Origin: Pseudomonadales bacterium
Lineage (GTDB): Bacteria > Pseudomonadota > Gammaproteobacteria > Pseudomonadales > Azotimanducaceae
DNA length: 64,000 nt
NCBI GenBank assembly: GCA_041395945.1
Contig: JAWKZN010000001.1
Location: forward strand, 2,604,001 to 2,668,000
Direction: 5' to 3'
The notes beneath the pieces are model-generated. The model saw nothing but the letters and a program-made list of their open reading frames with translations, searched no databases and was not told where the DNA came from. Positions 15,597 to 24,800 of the stretch are shown here, piece after piece (within the stretch, counting starts at the first letter, position 1; the number at the start of each line of letters is the position of its first letter). The translations under genes were made by a program, and so were the position numbers.

Positions 15597-16628
15597 TCAG
15601 CGTCCGGCGACTTCGGACTCACCGGCGGGCGCCTCACGGGCCAGCCGTACCGTGGTCCGCCGATTGGCCGATCGACCGGCCGCTGTGGCGTTGTCAGCTA
15701 CCGGGTAGCGGTCACCATGGTAGCGCAGCACCAGCATCGCACTCGGCACACCAAACCCTTCCAGTGCCCGTGCGACGGTCTCAGCACGACGCTTCGACAG
15801 GGCGAGGTTAGCCGCCGGTGTGCCGGTGGCATCCGCATGGCCATCGACATAGATGGCCCGCACACTCGGATTCTCGCGGGCAAACTGAGCCAGGGCCTCG
15901 AGATGGATCAGATCTTCTGTTTCGAGTTGCCAGATCTGCTCACCGTGATTGATCCGGGTGCGCTCCATGTCCGCCCAGCTGTACGCCGAGGGATTGCGGG
16001 TACAGGCGAGAAAGGGACCGTAGGGTGTGCGGAAGCGCTGAGCGCCGATGCGCACGTCAAAACCGGCAGGCACGACTTCCGGCTGTGTACCGAAGGGACC
16101 CAGCTCCAGGTCATAGCCCCGATACAGGCTCATCAGAAGTTCGCCGGACAGAGGCTCTCCACCGCTGGCGCCATTGCGCAGTACCTCACCCATTTCACCG
16201 ATGACCCGCCAGGCGGGAAACCCCGGGTGCCAGGTTGGGGTCAGCTCGCGCACCCTGACAGCGCTGGCAGCTGCCAGAATCCGATGCCCCATCAGCTCGA
16301 ACACCAGTTCCGTTCCGGTACCACCGAAGAAACGTGCGGTGCCGAAGTCCGGAATCTGCTGTTCGAGCACGCAGAGTCCGTTCTGCTGGAAGAAGTGCCA
16401 GCTGGCGTCGATGCCACCACCCAGAACCATGGCGGTGCCCTGACTCGCGGGTGGCTGGGCCGCAGCCACCGGGCTTTCCTCCGCTTCCGCCGCATGGATC
16501 CGTGCAGGACCCGCAACCCACACGAGGGAAACCAGCATGAGCGGCATGCCCGCCAGCAGCACCCTGGCCACGACGGCCAGAGGCAACGACACGAGTATCC
16601 GGAAACCCCTGCAGGCTGATTCGCTCAA
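15597..16628 (-). CDS. motY: MotY-like protein with C-terminal OmpA peptidoglycan-binding domain
   Basis: MotY forms the T-ring of sodium-type polar flagellar motors and holds stators on the cell wall. This 343-residue protein has a long N-terminal segment with a hydrophobic signal (LMLVSLVWVAGPARIHA), an N-terminal domain containing ASWHFFQQNGLCVLEQQ and PDFGTARFF, and a C-terminal OmpA-like domain (YVDGHADATGTPAANLALS, RSANRRTTVRL). The N-terminal domain is what points to MotY rather than a generic OmpA-family protein. Synteny supports it: in P. aeruginosa motY lies close to rnt, as I recall. The start could also be the internal ATG at 16547. No other flagellar gene is in the window, so a role in motility is inferred. 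Confidence 0.72.
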   Translation of the reverse strand: MSESACRGFRILVSLPLAVVARVLLAGMPLMLVSLVWVAGPARIHAAEAEESPVAAAQPPASQGTAMVLGGGIDASWHFFQQNGLCVLEQQIPDFGTARFFGGTGTELVFELMGHRILAAASAVRVRELTPTWHPGFPAWRVIGEMGEVLRNGASGGEPLSGELLMSLYRGYDLELGPFGTQPEVVPAGFDVRIGAQRFRTPYGPFLACTRNPSAYSWADMERTRINHGEQIWQLETEDLIHLEALAQFARENPSVRAIYVDGHADATGTPAANLALSKRRAETVARALEGFGVPSAMLVLRYHGDRYPVADNATAAGRSANRRTTVRLAREAPAGESEVAGR

Positions 16629-16746
16629 GCGGACTCACTGACTTCCTGTGGCTGTCTCTAGTGAGATCGGCGGCGGCGCGGGAAACTTTAGCACCTGCCC
16701 CCAGGCGCCCTCATTGGTTCATCAGGGAGTGTGCTAAGGTGCGCCG

Positions 16747-17391
16747 ATGTCAGCATCCCACGGCGTGAATGCCGCACCGCAGATGGCCGATCGCTTCCGG
16801 GGTTTCCTGCCGGTAGTGCTCGACCTGGAGACCGGCGGCTTCAATCCGGCCACCAATGCCATTCTCGAAGTCGCTCTGGTCTTCGTGGGCTTCAAGGGCC
16901 ACAAACTGGTGCCTGTAGAGCGCTGGCGTCGAGCGGTCGCACCCTATCCCGGCAGTCTCTGCGATCCCGCCGCATTGAAAGTGACGGGCATAGATCCAAA
17001 AGATCCCAACCGCAACGCTCTGTGCGAGGATACCGCACTCAAGGAGATGTTCCGGGTGGTGCGGCATCAGATCAAGGCGGCAGACTGCCAGCGCGCCATA
17101 CTGGTCGCCCACAACGCGTCTTTCGATCAGCAGTTTCTGAATCTCGCGATCGCCAGAAACGACATCAAGCGCAACCCCTTCCATCCCTTCAGCGCCATCG
17201 ACACTGCCTCGCTCGCCGCGGTCGCATTCGGTCACACGGTATTGAGTGAGGCCTGCGCCCGGGCGGGGATCGCCTTCGAAGCTGCCCGCGCGCACAACGC
17301 GCTCTACGATGCTGAACGTACTGCGGAGCTGTTCTGCACTATCGTGAATCGCTGGCCGGCGCCCCTCAATCTGGGCGGTGACGAAGACTGA
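16747..17391 (+). CDS. rnt: Ribonuclease T (3'-5' exonuclease)
   Basis: Trims 3' ends of tRNA, 5S and 23S rRNA; a homodimeric DEDDh exonuclease. The acidic triad is visible: D26 and E28 in LDLETGG, the aspartate of HNASFD, and the His-Asp of HNALYDAERTAELF. The basic dimer-contact patch NDIKRNPFHPF is also present. At 214 residues it has the family length. It is divergent from motY and convergent with grxD, 22 nt apart. A TGTGCTAAGGT just before the ATG could be a weak extended -10. Confidence 0.96.
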   Translation: MSASHGVNAAPQMADRFRGFLPVVLDLETGGFNPATNAILEVALVFVGFKGHKLVPVERWRRAVAPYPGSLCDPAALKVTGIDPKDPNRNALCEDTALKEMFRVVRHQIKAADCQRAILVAHNASFDQQFLNLAIARNDIKRNPFHPFSAIDTASLAAVAFGHTVLSEACARAGIAFEAARAHNALYDAERTAELFCTIVNRWPAPLNLGGDED

Positions 17392-17413
17392 CGCCAGCGC
17401 GATGGAAGCCCGA

Positions 17414-17758
17414 TCAGCTTCCGGGCTCGGCGGGTACCGCGCCGTCGACGAGGGTCTTGAGTTCACCGGATTCAAACATCTCGGTGATGATGTCGCAGCC
17501 TCCCACGAGTTCGCCCTGCACATAGAGCTGGGGAAAGGTCGGCCATTTCGCATAGCCGGGCAGGGTGGCCCGGATGTCCGGGTTGCTGAGGATGTCGACA
17601 TAGGCGAAGCGCTGCCCGCAGCTGATCAGGCATTGCACCGCCTGAGCGGAAAAACCACACTGTGGCGACTGGGGAGAGCCCTTCATGTAGAGCAGGATGG
17701 GATTGGAGCCAATCTGCTCTTTGATGGTATCGATCGTAGTCTGTACTTGTTCACTCAT
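17414..17758 (-). CDS. grxD: Monothiol glutaredoxin, Grx4 type
   Basis: Monothiol CGFS glutaredoxins bind a [2Fe-2S] cluster with glutathione and work in iron-sulfur trafficking. CGFS is at residues 34-37 of a 114-residue protein, with the glutathione/cis-Pro region WPTFPQLYVQGELVGGCDI. The frame is open upstream as far as 18214, but the extra part is antisense to patB. The ATG at 17758 gives the family N-terminus (MSEQVQTTIDTIKEQI) and has GGAG a few bases upstream. Confidence 0.96.
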   Translation of the reverse strand: MSEQVQTTIDTIKEQIGSNPILLYMKGSPQSPQCGFSAQAVQCLISCGQRFAYVDILSNPDIRATLPGYAKWPTFPQLYVQGELVGGCDIITEMFESGELKTLVDGAVPAEPGS

Positions 17759-17803
17759 GAAGCTTCTCCACCTGTCGGCGGCTTGTGTAAGTGCGGGTCG
17801 CAT

Positions 17804-17809
17804 ATTGTA
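17804..17809 (-). promoter_or_regulatory. Candidate -10 box for grxD
   Basis: TACAAT on the minus strand, 45 nt before the grxD ATG, with TGTGCA at 17-nt spacing as a weak -35. It lies in the gap shared with the divergent patB gene. Confidence 0.4.
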
Positions 17810-17854
17810 GCCTCTGCCGCCGATTCTGCACAGGGACCAGCGGCGCAAACTTAG

Positions 17855-19054
17855 ATGACCGCAGCAAAAGGAAGTTCGTCCGTGGACTATGGATTCGACA
17901 CCGAAATCGATCGCAGCGCTACCTTCAGCAGTAAATGGGAGAAATACGCGGGTCGCGACATTCTGCCGTACTGGGTGGCAGACATGGAATTTCCCACGCC
18001 GTACTTCGTGCTCGACGCGGTGAGGGCGCGCCTCGAACATCCGATCCTCGGCTACACGCGCACCCCGCCGGATTTCATCGAATCCTTCCAGGGCTGGCTG
18101 CAGCGCGCCTACGGCTGGGCCGTCCCCGCAGAGTGGCTGGTGTGGATTCCGGGTGTCGTCACCGGATTCAATCTGGCCGCACTGGCAGCGGCCAGACTCG
18201 CCGACACTGCGCACAAGGCGGACCCGGGTACCGCCATCCTGATTCCGACACCCGTCTACTACCCCTTTCTGAGCGTGCCCCGCAACACAGACCAGCAGGC
18301 CCTCAGCGTTCCTCTGGTGCGCGACGGCGCCCGCTGGTGCATGGATTTCGATGCCATGCAGGATGCCCTCGATCAGTGGACCGGCGCACCCGTTCGTCTG
18401 CTGCTGCTCAGCAACCCGCAGAACCCCACAGGCCGCGCCTACACACGGGCTGAACTTTCACTGCTTGCCGATTTCTGCCTGCGCAACAATCTGGTGCTGT
18501 GTTCGGATGAAATTCACAGCCCGATCATCCTCGACGAACAGGCGCGCCACATCCCGGTCGCCAGTCTTTCGCAGACGATCGCCGAGCGAACCATCACCCT
18601 TTTCGCTGCAACCAAGACCTATAACATGCCCGGACTGAGCTGCGGGGTGGCAGTGATCCCGGACCTGGCGCTGCGGCGGGCATTCATCCACTCGATGGGT
18701 GGCCTTGTGCCCGGTATCGGGCCATTGAATTTTGCCGCCTCCCAGGCCGCGTTCGCTGACCAGTCGGACTATCTGCCGGAATTGCTCGCCTACCTGCGCG
18801 GCAACCACCGCCGGGTGCAGGAGGTGGTGGGAAATCGCATGACAGCGGTGGAAGCGACCTACCTCGCCTGGATCGATCTGTCTGATACACCGGTGGCCGG
18901 TGGTCCTGGCACATTCTTCGAATCCCACGGGCTCGGACTTTCTGATGGCGCACCCTTCGGCGGACCGGGTTTCGTCCGTTTCAATTTCGCCTGCCCCCGT
19001 TCGATGCTCGAGCGCGGTCTGGACCGTTACCAGGCGGCCATGTCCAGCCTCTGA
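17855..19054 (+). CDS. MalY/PatB family PLP-dependent cysteine-S-conjugate beta-lyase
   Basis: This branch of fold-type I aminotransferases mostly cleaves C-S bonds of cystathionine and similar cysteine conjugates, giving pyruvate, ammonia and a thiol. The 399-residue protein opens with DTEIDRSATFSSKWEKY and LPYWVADMEFPTP, typical of MalY/PatB. It has the PLP-binding lysine K254 in AATKTYNMPGLSC, SNPQNPTGRAYT and SDEIHSPI. It is divergent from grxD and precedes argD by 157 nt. The substrate cannot be told; cystathionine beta-lyase activity is the default expectation. Confidence 0.9.
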   Translation: MTAAKGSSSVDYGFDTEIDRSATFSSKWEKYAGRDILPYWVADMEFPTPYFVLDAVRARLEHPILGYTRTPPDFIESFQGWLQRAYGWAVPAEWLVWIPGVVTGFNLAALAAARLADTAHKADPGTAILIPTPVYYPFLSVPRNTDQQALSVPLVRDGARWCMDFDAMQDALDQWTGAPVRLLLLSNPQNPTGRAYTRAELSLLADFCLRNNLVLCSDEIHSPIILDEQARHIPVASLSQTIAERTITLFAATKTYNMPGLSCGVAVIPDLALRRAFIHSMGGLVPGIGPLNFAASQAAFADQSDYLPELLAYLRGNHRRVQEVVGNRMTAVEATYLAWIDLSDTPVAGGPGTFFESHGLGLSDGAPFGGPGFVRFNFACPRSMLERGLDRYQAAMSSL

Positions 19055-19211
19055 CCGTTTCCCACCACCGGGTGCTGAAAACCCGCCGCAGGTGCAAAAG
19101 CGCTCTGCCGCCCACATTGATCTGAATCCAGCGCTGCAGTAGCATTCTTCCCCTTTCGCAGGCGGCGCTGGCTGCCTGTTTTCGTTTTCGGGCGCAGGAA
19201 ACCGGACTGCC

Positions 19212-20375
19212 ATGAACCACCTCATGACGACCTACAGACGACTTCCCGTGGCATTCGTGCGTGGCAGTGGCGCCTATCTGGAAGATACCAGCGGCAAGCG
19301 CTATCTGGATGCGCTCTCCGGTATTGCCGTATGCGGTCTCGGCCACGCCCATCCTGCCGTCACCCGTGCACTCAGCGAACAGGCAGCCACCCTGCTGCAC
19401 ACGTCCAACCTTTACGAAGTGCCCCTGCAGAGCGAACTGGCGGACCGGCTGTGCAGAATATCCGGTATGGATCGGGTCTTCTTCGGCAACTCCGGCGCGG
19501 AAGCCAATGAAGCCGCGATCAAACTCGCCCGCCTGCGTGCCCACAAGCGCGGCGTCAAGGATCCAGCGATCGTGGTGGTGGAAGACAGCTTCCATGGCCG
19601 CACCCTGGCCACACTCACTGCCACCGGCAGCCGCAAGGCTCAGGCTGGTTTCGAACCTCTGGTGAAGGGATTCGTTCGCGCGCCCTACAACGACCTGGCG
19701 GCGATCAGCCTTATCGCTGACAACAATCCGGACGTGGTTGCGATCCTGGTCGAACCCGTGCTCGGGGAAGGTGGAATTCTCATTCCCGACGATGACTACC
19801 TTGCAGGGCTGCGCCGCATCTGCGACGAACACAACTGGCTGCTGATGCTCGATGAAGTGCAGACCGGCAACGGCCGTACCGGGACGTTCTTTGCCTATCA
19901 GCAGTCGGGAATCCTGCCGGACGTGGTCACCACCGCGAAAGGCCTGGGCAACGGCATGCCGATCGGCGCCTGCCTGGCCCGGGGTGAAGCGGCGGACGTG
20001 CTCCAGGCGGGTAATCACGGCTCCACCTTCGGCGGCAATCTGCTCGCCTGCGCTGCCGGACTGGCAGTGCTGGACACTCTGGAATCAGAGAATCTCATGC
20101 CCCGCGCCGCCGAACTCGGTGAGCGCATCGTCAACGGCCTGCGCAGCGCACTTTCCGGCAACAACCAGGTCGTCGCCGTGCGCGGTAAAGGTCTGATGAT
20201 CGGTATCGAATTCCGGGATCCCTGCACCGAACTTGTGGCTGCAGCCCTGGAAGCCGGTGTGTTGATCAATGTTACTCACGACACCGTGGTACGCCTGCTG
20301 CCTCCGCTGATCCTCACCGACGCGGAAGCCGATGATCTGATTGCACGCGTGGCGCGAGTCCTTAACGGCGGCTGA
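19212..20375 (+). CDS. argD: Acetylornithine/succinyldiaminopimelate aminotransferase
   Basis: Transfers the amino group of glutamate to N-acetylglutamate semialdehyde in arginine synthesis; the same enzyme often serves lysine synthesis. This class III aminotransferase of 387 residues has SGIAVCGLGHAHPAV near the start, FFGNSGAEANEAAIK, EDSFHGRTLA, LDEVQTGNGRTG and the PLP lysine K243 in TTAKGLGNGMPIGA. argF follows 3 nt after the stop, which makes arginine the most likely pathway. ATG 19224 (M5) is a possible alternative start. Confidence 0.93.
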   Translation: MNHLMTTYRRLPVAFVRGSGAYLEDTSGKRYLDALSGIAVCGLGHAHPAVTRALSEQAATLLHTSNLYEVPLQSELADRLCRISGMDRVFFGNSGAEANEAAIKLARLRAHKRGVKDPAIVVVEDSFHGRTLATLTATGSRKAQAGFEPLVKGFVRAPYNDLAAISLIADNNPDVVAILVEPVLGEGGILIPDDDYLAGLRRICDEHNWLLMLDEVQTGNGRTGTFFAYQQSGILPDVVTTAKGLGNGMPIGACLARGEAADVLQAGNHGSTFGGNLLACAAGLAVLDTLESENLMPRAAELGERIVNGLRSALSGNNQVVAVRGKGLMIGIEFRDPCTELVAAALEAGVLINVTHDTVVRLLPPLILTDAEADDLIARVARVLNGG

Positions 20376-20378
20376 TCC

Positions 20379-21293
20379 ATGAGCACCGCCAAGCGGGACT
20401 TTCTCACACTCCTGGATCTGTCGACGGAAGAACTGCGGCAAATCGTTCGCCGCGGAATGGCGCTGCGCAGTCTGCAGCCGCGCCACAATCATCCGAAGAC
20501 GCTCGATGGCCGCACCGCGGCGATGATCTTTGAACTCAATTCAACCCGTACCCGGGTGGCCTTCGAAGTCGGCATGAGCCAGCTTGGCGGCACAGCCCTG
20601 TATCTGGATCCGGAAAGCAGTCAGCTGGGCCGTGGCGAGCCGGTGGAAGACACCGCCCGGGTGCTGTCGGAGATGGTGGATGTAGTCATCATCCGTACCC
20701 GCGAGCAGAACCTGATCGAACAGTTCGCCCGGACTGCCACGGTGCCGGTGATCAACGCGATGACCACCCGCTCCCACCCCTGCCAGCTGCTGGCGGATGT
20801 GCAGACCTTCGAGGAACTGCGCGGGCCGATTGAAGGGCGCACGGTGGCCTTCGTGGGCGATGGCCACAACATGTGCCATTCCTATATCAATGCGGCGCGG
20901 CAATGGGGTTTTAATCTGAAGATCGCCTCCCCCGAGGGCTATCGTCCCGACGCCAGCGTGCTTGCCAGTACCAACAACGCCACACTGGTGGAGACCGCCG
21001 TCGAGGCCGTCGCCAACGCGGATCTGGTGGTCACCGACGTCTGGTCCTCCATGGGCCACGAAGGCGAGGAAGACACCCGGGCAGCCGCGTTCAAGGGCTT
21101 TCAGGTGGATGAGGCGCTGCTCGATGGCGCACGCTCCGACGTGCTCTTCATGCACTGTCTGCCAGCCCATCGGGGTGAAGAAATCAGCCGAACCCTGCTG
21201 GACGATCCGCGCTCCTGCGTCTTTCATGAAGCCGGTAACCGGCTCCACAGTCAGAAAGCGCTGCTGGAATTTCTCATCAACGGCGACTGCTGA
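20379..21293 (+). CDS. argF: Ornithine carbamoyltransferase
   Basis: Makes citrulline from ornithine and carbamoyl phosphate in arginine synthesis. Signatures are intact in 304 residues: carbamoyl-phosphate loop STRTR at 55-59, HPCQ in TTRSHPCQLLAD, DVWSSMGHE and the ornithine-binding HCLPAHRGEEIS. It is 3 nt downstream of argD and clearly in the same operon. The length and HCLPAHRG favour the anabolic enzyme. The palindromic repeat region begins 21 nt after the stop. Confidence 0.96.
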   Translation: MSTAKRDFLTLLDLSTEELRQIVRRGMALRSLQPRHNHPKTLDGRTAAMIFELNSTRTRVAFEVGMSQLGGTALYLDPESSQLGRGEPVEDTARVLSEMVDVVIIRTREQNLIEQFARTATVPVINAMTTRSHPCQLLADVQTFEELRGPIEGRTVAFVGDGHNMCHSYINAARQWGFNLKIASPEGYRPDASVLASTNNATLVETAVEAVANADLVVTDVWSSMGHEGEEDTRAAAFKGFQVDEALLDGARSDVLFMHCLPAHRGEEISRTLLDDPRSCVFHEAGNRLHSQKALLEFLINGDC

Positions 21294-21313
21294 CGCTCCA
21301 TGCTGCGGTCAGG

Positions 21314-21508
21314 CGAAATTCGGAGAGAGGTTGATCAGGGCGTGGGCGAAGACCCGCTACCCCGGACCTCGCTCGGCAGCTCCGCTGTGCCCTCGTGCAG
21401 CTTTTTGCCCCGCGGGAAGCCCGCGAGTCAAAAAGCCTTACTCGGCCTCGCTCCACGGCCCGGGGTAGCGGGTCTTCGCCCACGCTTGCTGACTCTTTCC
21501 AAGCTTCG
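21314..21508 (+). repeat. Large palindromic repeat, copy 1
   Basis: A ~195-nt imperfect palindrome in the 589-nt gap between argF and the DUF1631 gene. The core arms, 21340-21365 and 21460-21485, are perfectly complementary over 26 nt. Looser pairing continues outward to CGAA/TTCG at the ends. Inside are CCTCGCTCGGCAGCTCCG, a smaller hairpin with GCTTTTTG and CAAAAAGC arms around CGCGGG, and ACTCGGCCTCGCTCCACGG. Copies 3 and 5 have the same orientation, copies 2 and 4 the opposite. It has no coding capacity I believe. Apart from copies 1 and 2 the gap holds nothing I can identify. Confidence 0.85.
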
Positions 21509-21640
21509 TGGCCGCGCTACGATCTGAGGGTCAGAAGATCTCCGGGCCCTGAATGCGGATCCGCGGATACGGCATTTCGTGAATCGCACAGGAGGCTCCA
21601 GCGCTGATCTGGTCTCAGCGGCCGGTCAAGGAGCCATCTC

Positions 21641-21789
21641 GAAGCTGTGGGGTGAGGGGGTTGCGTCGGACCGTGGAGCGAGGCCGAGTGAGGTGGATTG
21701 ACCCGCTTCGGGGCAACTCCGCCGAGGGAGGGAAGCCCGGAGGGCCCGAGCGTAGGTCCGGCGCAACCCCCTCACCACCACAGCCTCGC
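21641..21789 (-). repeat. Large palindromic repeat, copy 2 (inverted orientation)
   Basis: Outer arms begin at 21641 and end at 21789. The arm cores (21651-21672 with 21756-21777) pair except for one G.T position. The interior read on the minus strand matches copy 1: CCGGACCT, CGCTCGG, TTGCCCCG, GGGTCAA and CTCGGCCTCGCTCCACGG in the same order. The arm sequence is unlike that of copy 1 yet self-complementary. Copy 1 lies 132 nt upstream in the opposite orientation, forming a facing pair. Confidence 0.82.
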
Positions 21790-21882
21790 AATACGCTCCG
21801 AAAACAGCCCGCCGAACATCAGTCCAGCGAGATCAACCGCCCATGTCATCAGCCACGAATCAGCGACAGATGCGGTTTCAGC

Positions 21883-24800
21883 CTAAAGCCTCAGATCCTC
21901 GAGCAGATGCGGTTTCGCGATGTGATAACCCTGAGCGAAATCGACACCGATTTCCTTGAGCCGATCCAGCACGTCGCCGCTTTCCACGTACTCGGCAATG
22001 GTGCGCTTACCCATGTAGTGACCGATCTCGTTGATCGAGCGCACGACCGCATAGTCGCCCGGATTGTCGACGATGTCCTTCACAAACACGCCATCGATCT
22101 TCACGAAGTCCACCGGGAGATTGCGCAGGTAGGAGTAGGACGACAGGCCGGTGCCGAAGTCATCCAGTGAGAACTGACAGCCGATGATCTTCATGCGATT
22201 CATGAAGTCCACGGCGTTTTCCAGATTCGCGATGGCGGCGGTCTCGGTGATCTCGAAACAGACCTTGCTGGTCGGCGCCTGACTCTTCGAGAACTGTTCG
22301 AGCACGAAGTCCGGGAACGTCTCGTCGTTGACGCTGTGTCCCGACACATTGATCGAAAAGCCCGCAAAATGATCGAGCTTGTCACGATTCAGCGACATCC
22401 AGTGCAGCACCCGCTCAATGACCCAGCGGTCGATGGCCGTCATGCGGTTGTATGTCTCGGCCGCAATGATGAAATCCGTCGGCGGCATGGTGTCGCCGAA
22501 CTCATCGATCATGGTGAGCAGGATTTCATAATGGAAATCATTGCTCTTTTTAGCGCCCGCGCCGGCACCCTTGCCTGTCTTGCCGTTGAGAATCGGCTCG
22601 ATGCGCTGACAGTTGAGGATCAGCCGGTCTTCTTCGATCGCCTTGTCCAGGTGACTGACCCACTCCATCACTCCATGCCGACGCTGCATCTTGGCATCGC
22701 CGAGTTCGTATTCCTGCAGTCGGTTGCGACCTGCATCCTTGGCGGTGTAGCAGGCTTCGTCCGCGTACTGCATCAGGCTGTCGACGTGTTCCGTGGTCTG
22801 ATCCACAAACACCAGACCCATGCTGGCGGAAAGGTTGTACTTGCGGCCATCCCATTCGAACTTGGAGCTCCGCACCACATTGAGCAGGTCTTCCGCCAGG
22901 TCCCGCGCTTCCTGGGTTCCGATGTTCTCCACCAGCACCCCGAATTCGTCACCGCCGAGTCGACCCAGCGTAGCCTGATAATTCGACAGCGCCTTGCTGA
23001 TCTGATCGGCGATCATCTTCAGGAGCTCGTCTCCTGCGGTGTGACCACTGGTATTGTTCACGATCTTGAACTGATCGAGGTCGAGATACAGGAGGGCGTG
23101 CTGCAGCTCTTCGCCTCTCGCGCTCTGGATACTCGCAGTCACATGGCGCTCGAATTCCTTGCGGTTGATGAGCTGGGTGAGATCGTCGTGGCTGGCCTGG
23201 AATGCCAGCTGTTTGTGCATGTTCTCCAGCATGCGCTGCGAGGCACGCTCCATCAGCGGCAGATCGTAGTCGTCCAGCAGCGTGATCTCACCCTGATGCA
23301 GACCATCGGCCATGGCTTTCAGGTTGAGCTCCCGGTTCTTCACGCCTTTACGATTGGCGAGCACAAAGGAAGACGCATCGTCACCCACAAAGGCGACGGT
23401 CAGGATCAGCGGGCGACCCTGAGGATCGGTCGCAGCCAGCCACTCGCCGACCTGCATCCGACGCGCACGCTCCACCGCCCTGGACCAGCTGCGGCGCACG
23501 TCTTCGTCTTCGGTTTCGAGAACCGGATCGGATTCCGGCAGGAGCCCTTCCAGACCGAGGGCATCGGCGATGCCACTGGGCTCCACGGGGCTGTAGGTGA
23601 CATTGGTCCGCTTGCCGGTCGTGTCACCGACCAGCGCGGACGACAGTTTCATGATCAGCGGTGTGCGTTTGCTGGGGTCGAAGGAAATGCTGTTGAGGCC
23701 GGACACTACCCGCTTGAGCAGCACATCCGGGTCGACATAACCTTCCGTGCCTGGCGCAATGCTGCCATCGAGCTGACCCCAGAGCTGATCGATCAGACCC
23801 AGCTGATCGTGCCATTCGTTGCTGTCCACACCGCGACGCAGGTGTGTGTGCACCAGGAGATTGCGCCAGCCCGGGTTCAGCAGCTCGAGGAGCAGATCGG
23901 GAACCCGTTCTCCGGAAAAACGTGAATCAATCTCTTTGAGCACCCGACGCCGGGCCCGGGCCAGTTTCTGCTGTCCTTCGCTCGCCCGCACGGTGCGTTC
24001 GATGTTGCCGCGATAAGCGCGCGTCTGTTTATCCACCAGAGGGTGCAGTTCGTCCACCACTTCGGTGAACACTTCCGGGTTCCGGTCGTATTCCTTCACC
24101 ACCTTCTGCAGCAGCTCATCCACCCGGCGGCCGACCTCCCGGTCGATACCTTCACGGGTGTCCTTCTGATTACCCAGCCGGGCGAGCTGGTTGAGCATCT
24201 GTACCGCGCTGTGCGGACTGTCGGATTCGGGACGCAGAAATCCCGGGTCCTGGGCTGCGAGCTTGTTCAGTGTGATTTCGAGGCGCTGGATCCACTCACG
24301 GATGCCGTCTGTCAGCAGACGATCATCGCGCAGGGAACCCACCAGGTTCTCCATGACGCTGAGGGTATCGTAGTCATCCTCGGCGAAACGTTTGCGATCA
24401 CCGTGGCGACTGCGCAGGATCTCCACCAGGCGAGGGCGCAGCCTCCGGTCGGTGAGGGACGCATCGCCGAATTCGGATTCGATGGTGGACAGTGCAGCCA
24501 GAATGTCAGTCGTGCCGAAGGTATCAGCGGGCGGTGTATCCGGAGTCGCAAGGATATCGTCCGGCGCCTTGCCGAGCAGGGCCTTGGTGCGCCGGTCGAT
24601 ATTCAGAATGGTTCGGGCGGTGTTGTACAGGCCACGGTTGGCTCCCGCCGGCTGCACAAACGGGTTGTGGTCCACCCGGGGTACCGCCGGGCCAAGCCCC
24701 TCCGCCGCCATCGTGGCTTCCCGCACCGAGGTTTCCATCTCCTGGTAGGCCTCGGGCTCAACCTTCACGCCGGATGGTGTGCGCCGCACCGATGCCCGCT

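Noticed and set aside
21395..21445. Inner hairpin of repeat copy 1 as an ordinary rho-independent terminator for argF
   Set aside because: No run of T follows the stem; the T-run is within the arm and mirrored by A on the other side.
21300..21607. Small frames within palindromic repeat copies
   Set aside because: Similar peptides recur only because the repeats recur; both strands and several frames are open, as expected for GC-rich palindromes.
22336..23925. 529-codon plus-strand frame
   Set aside because: Antisense to the GGDEF-EAL part of the large cyclic-di-GMP protein.
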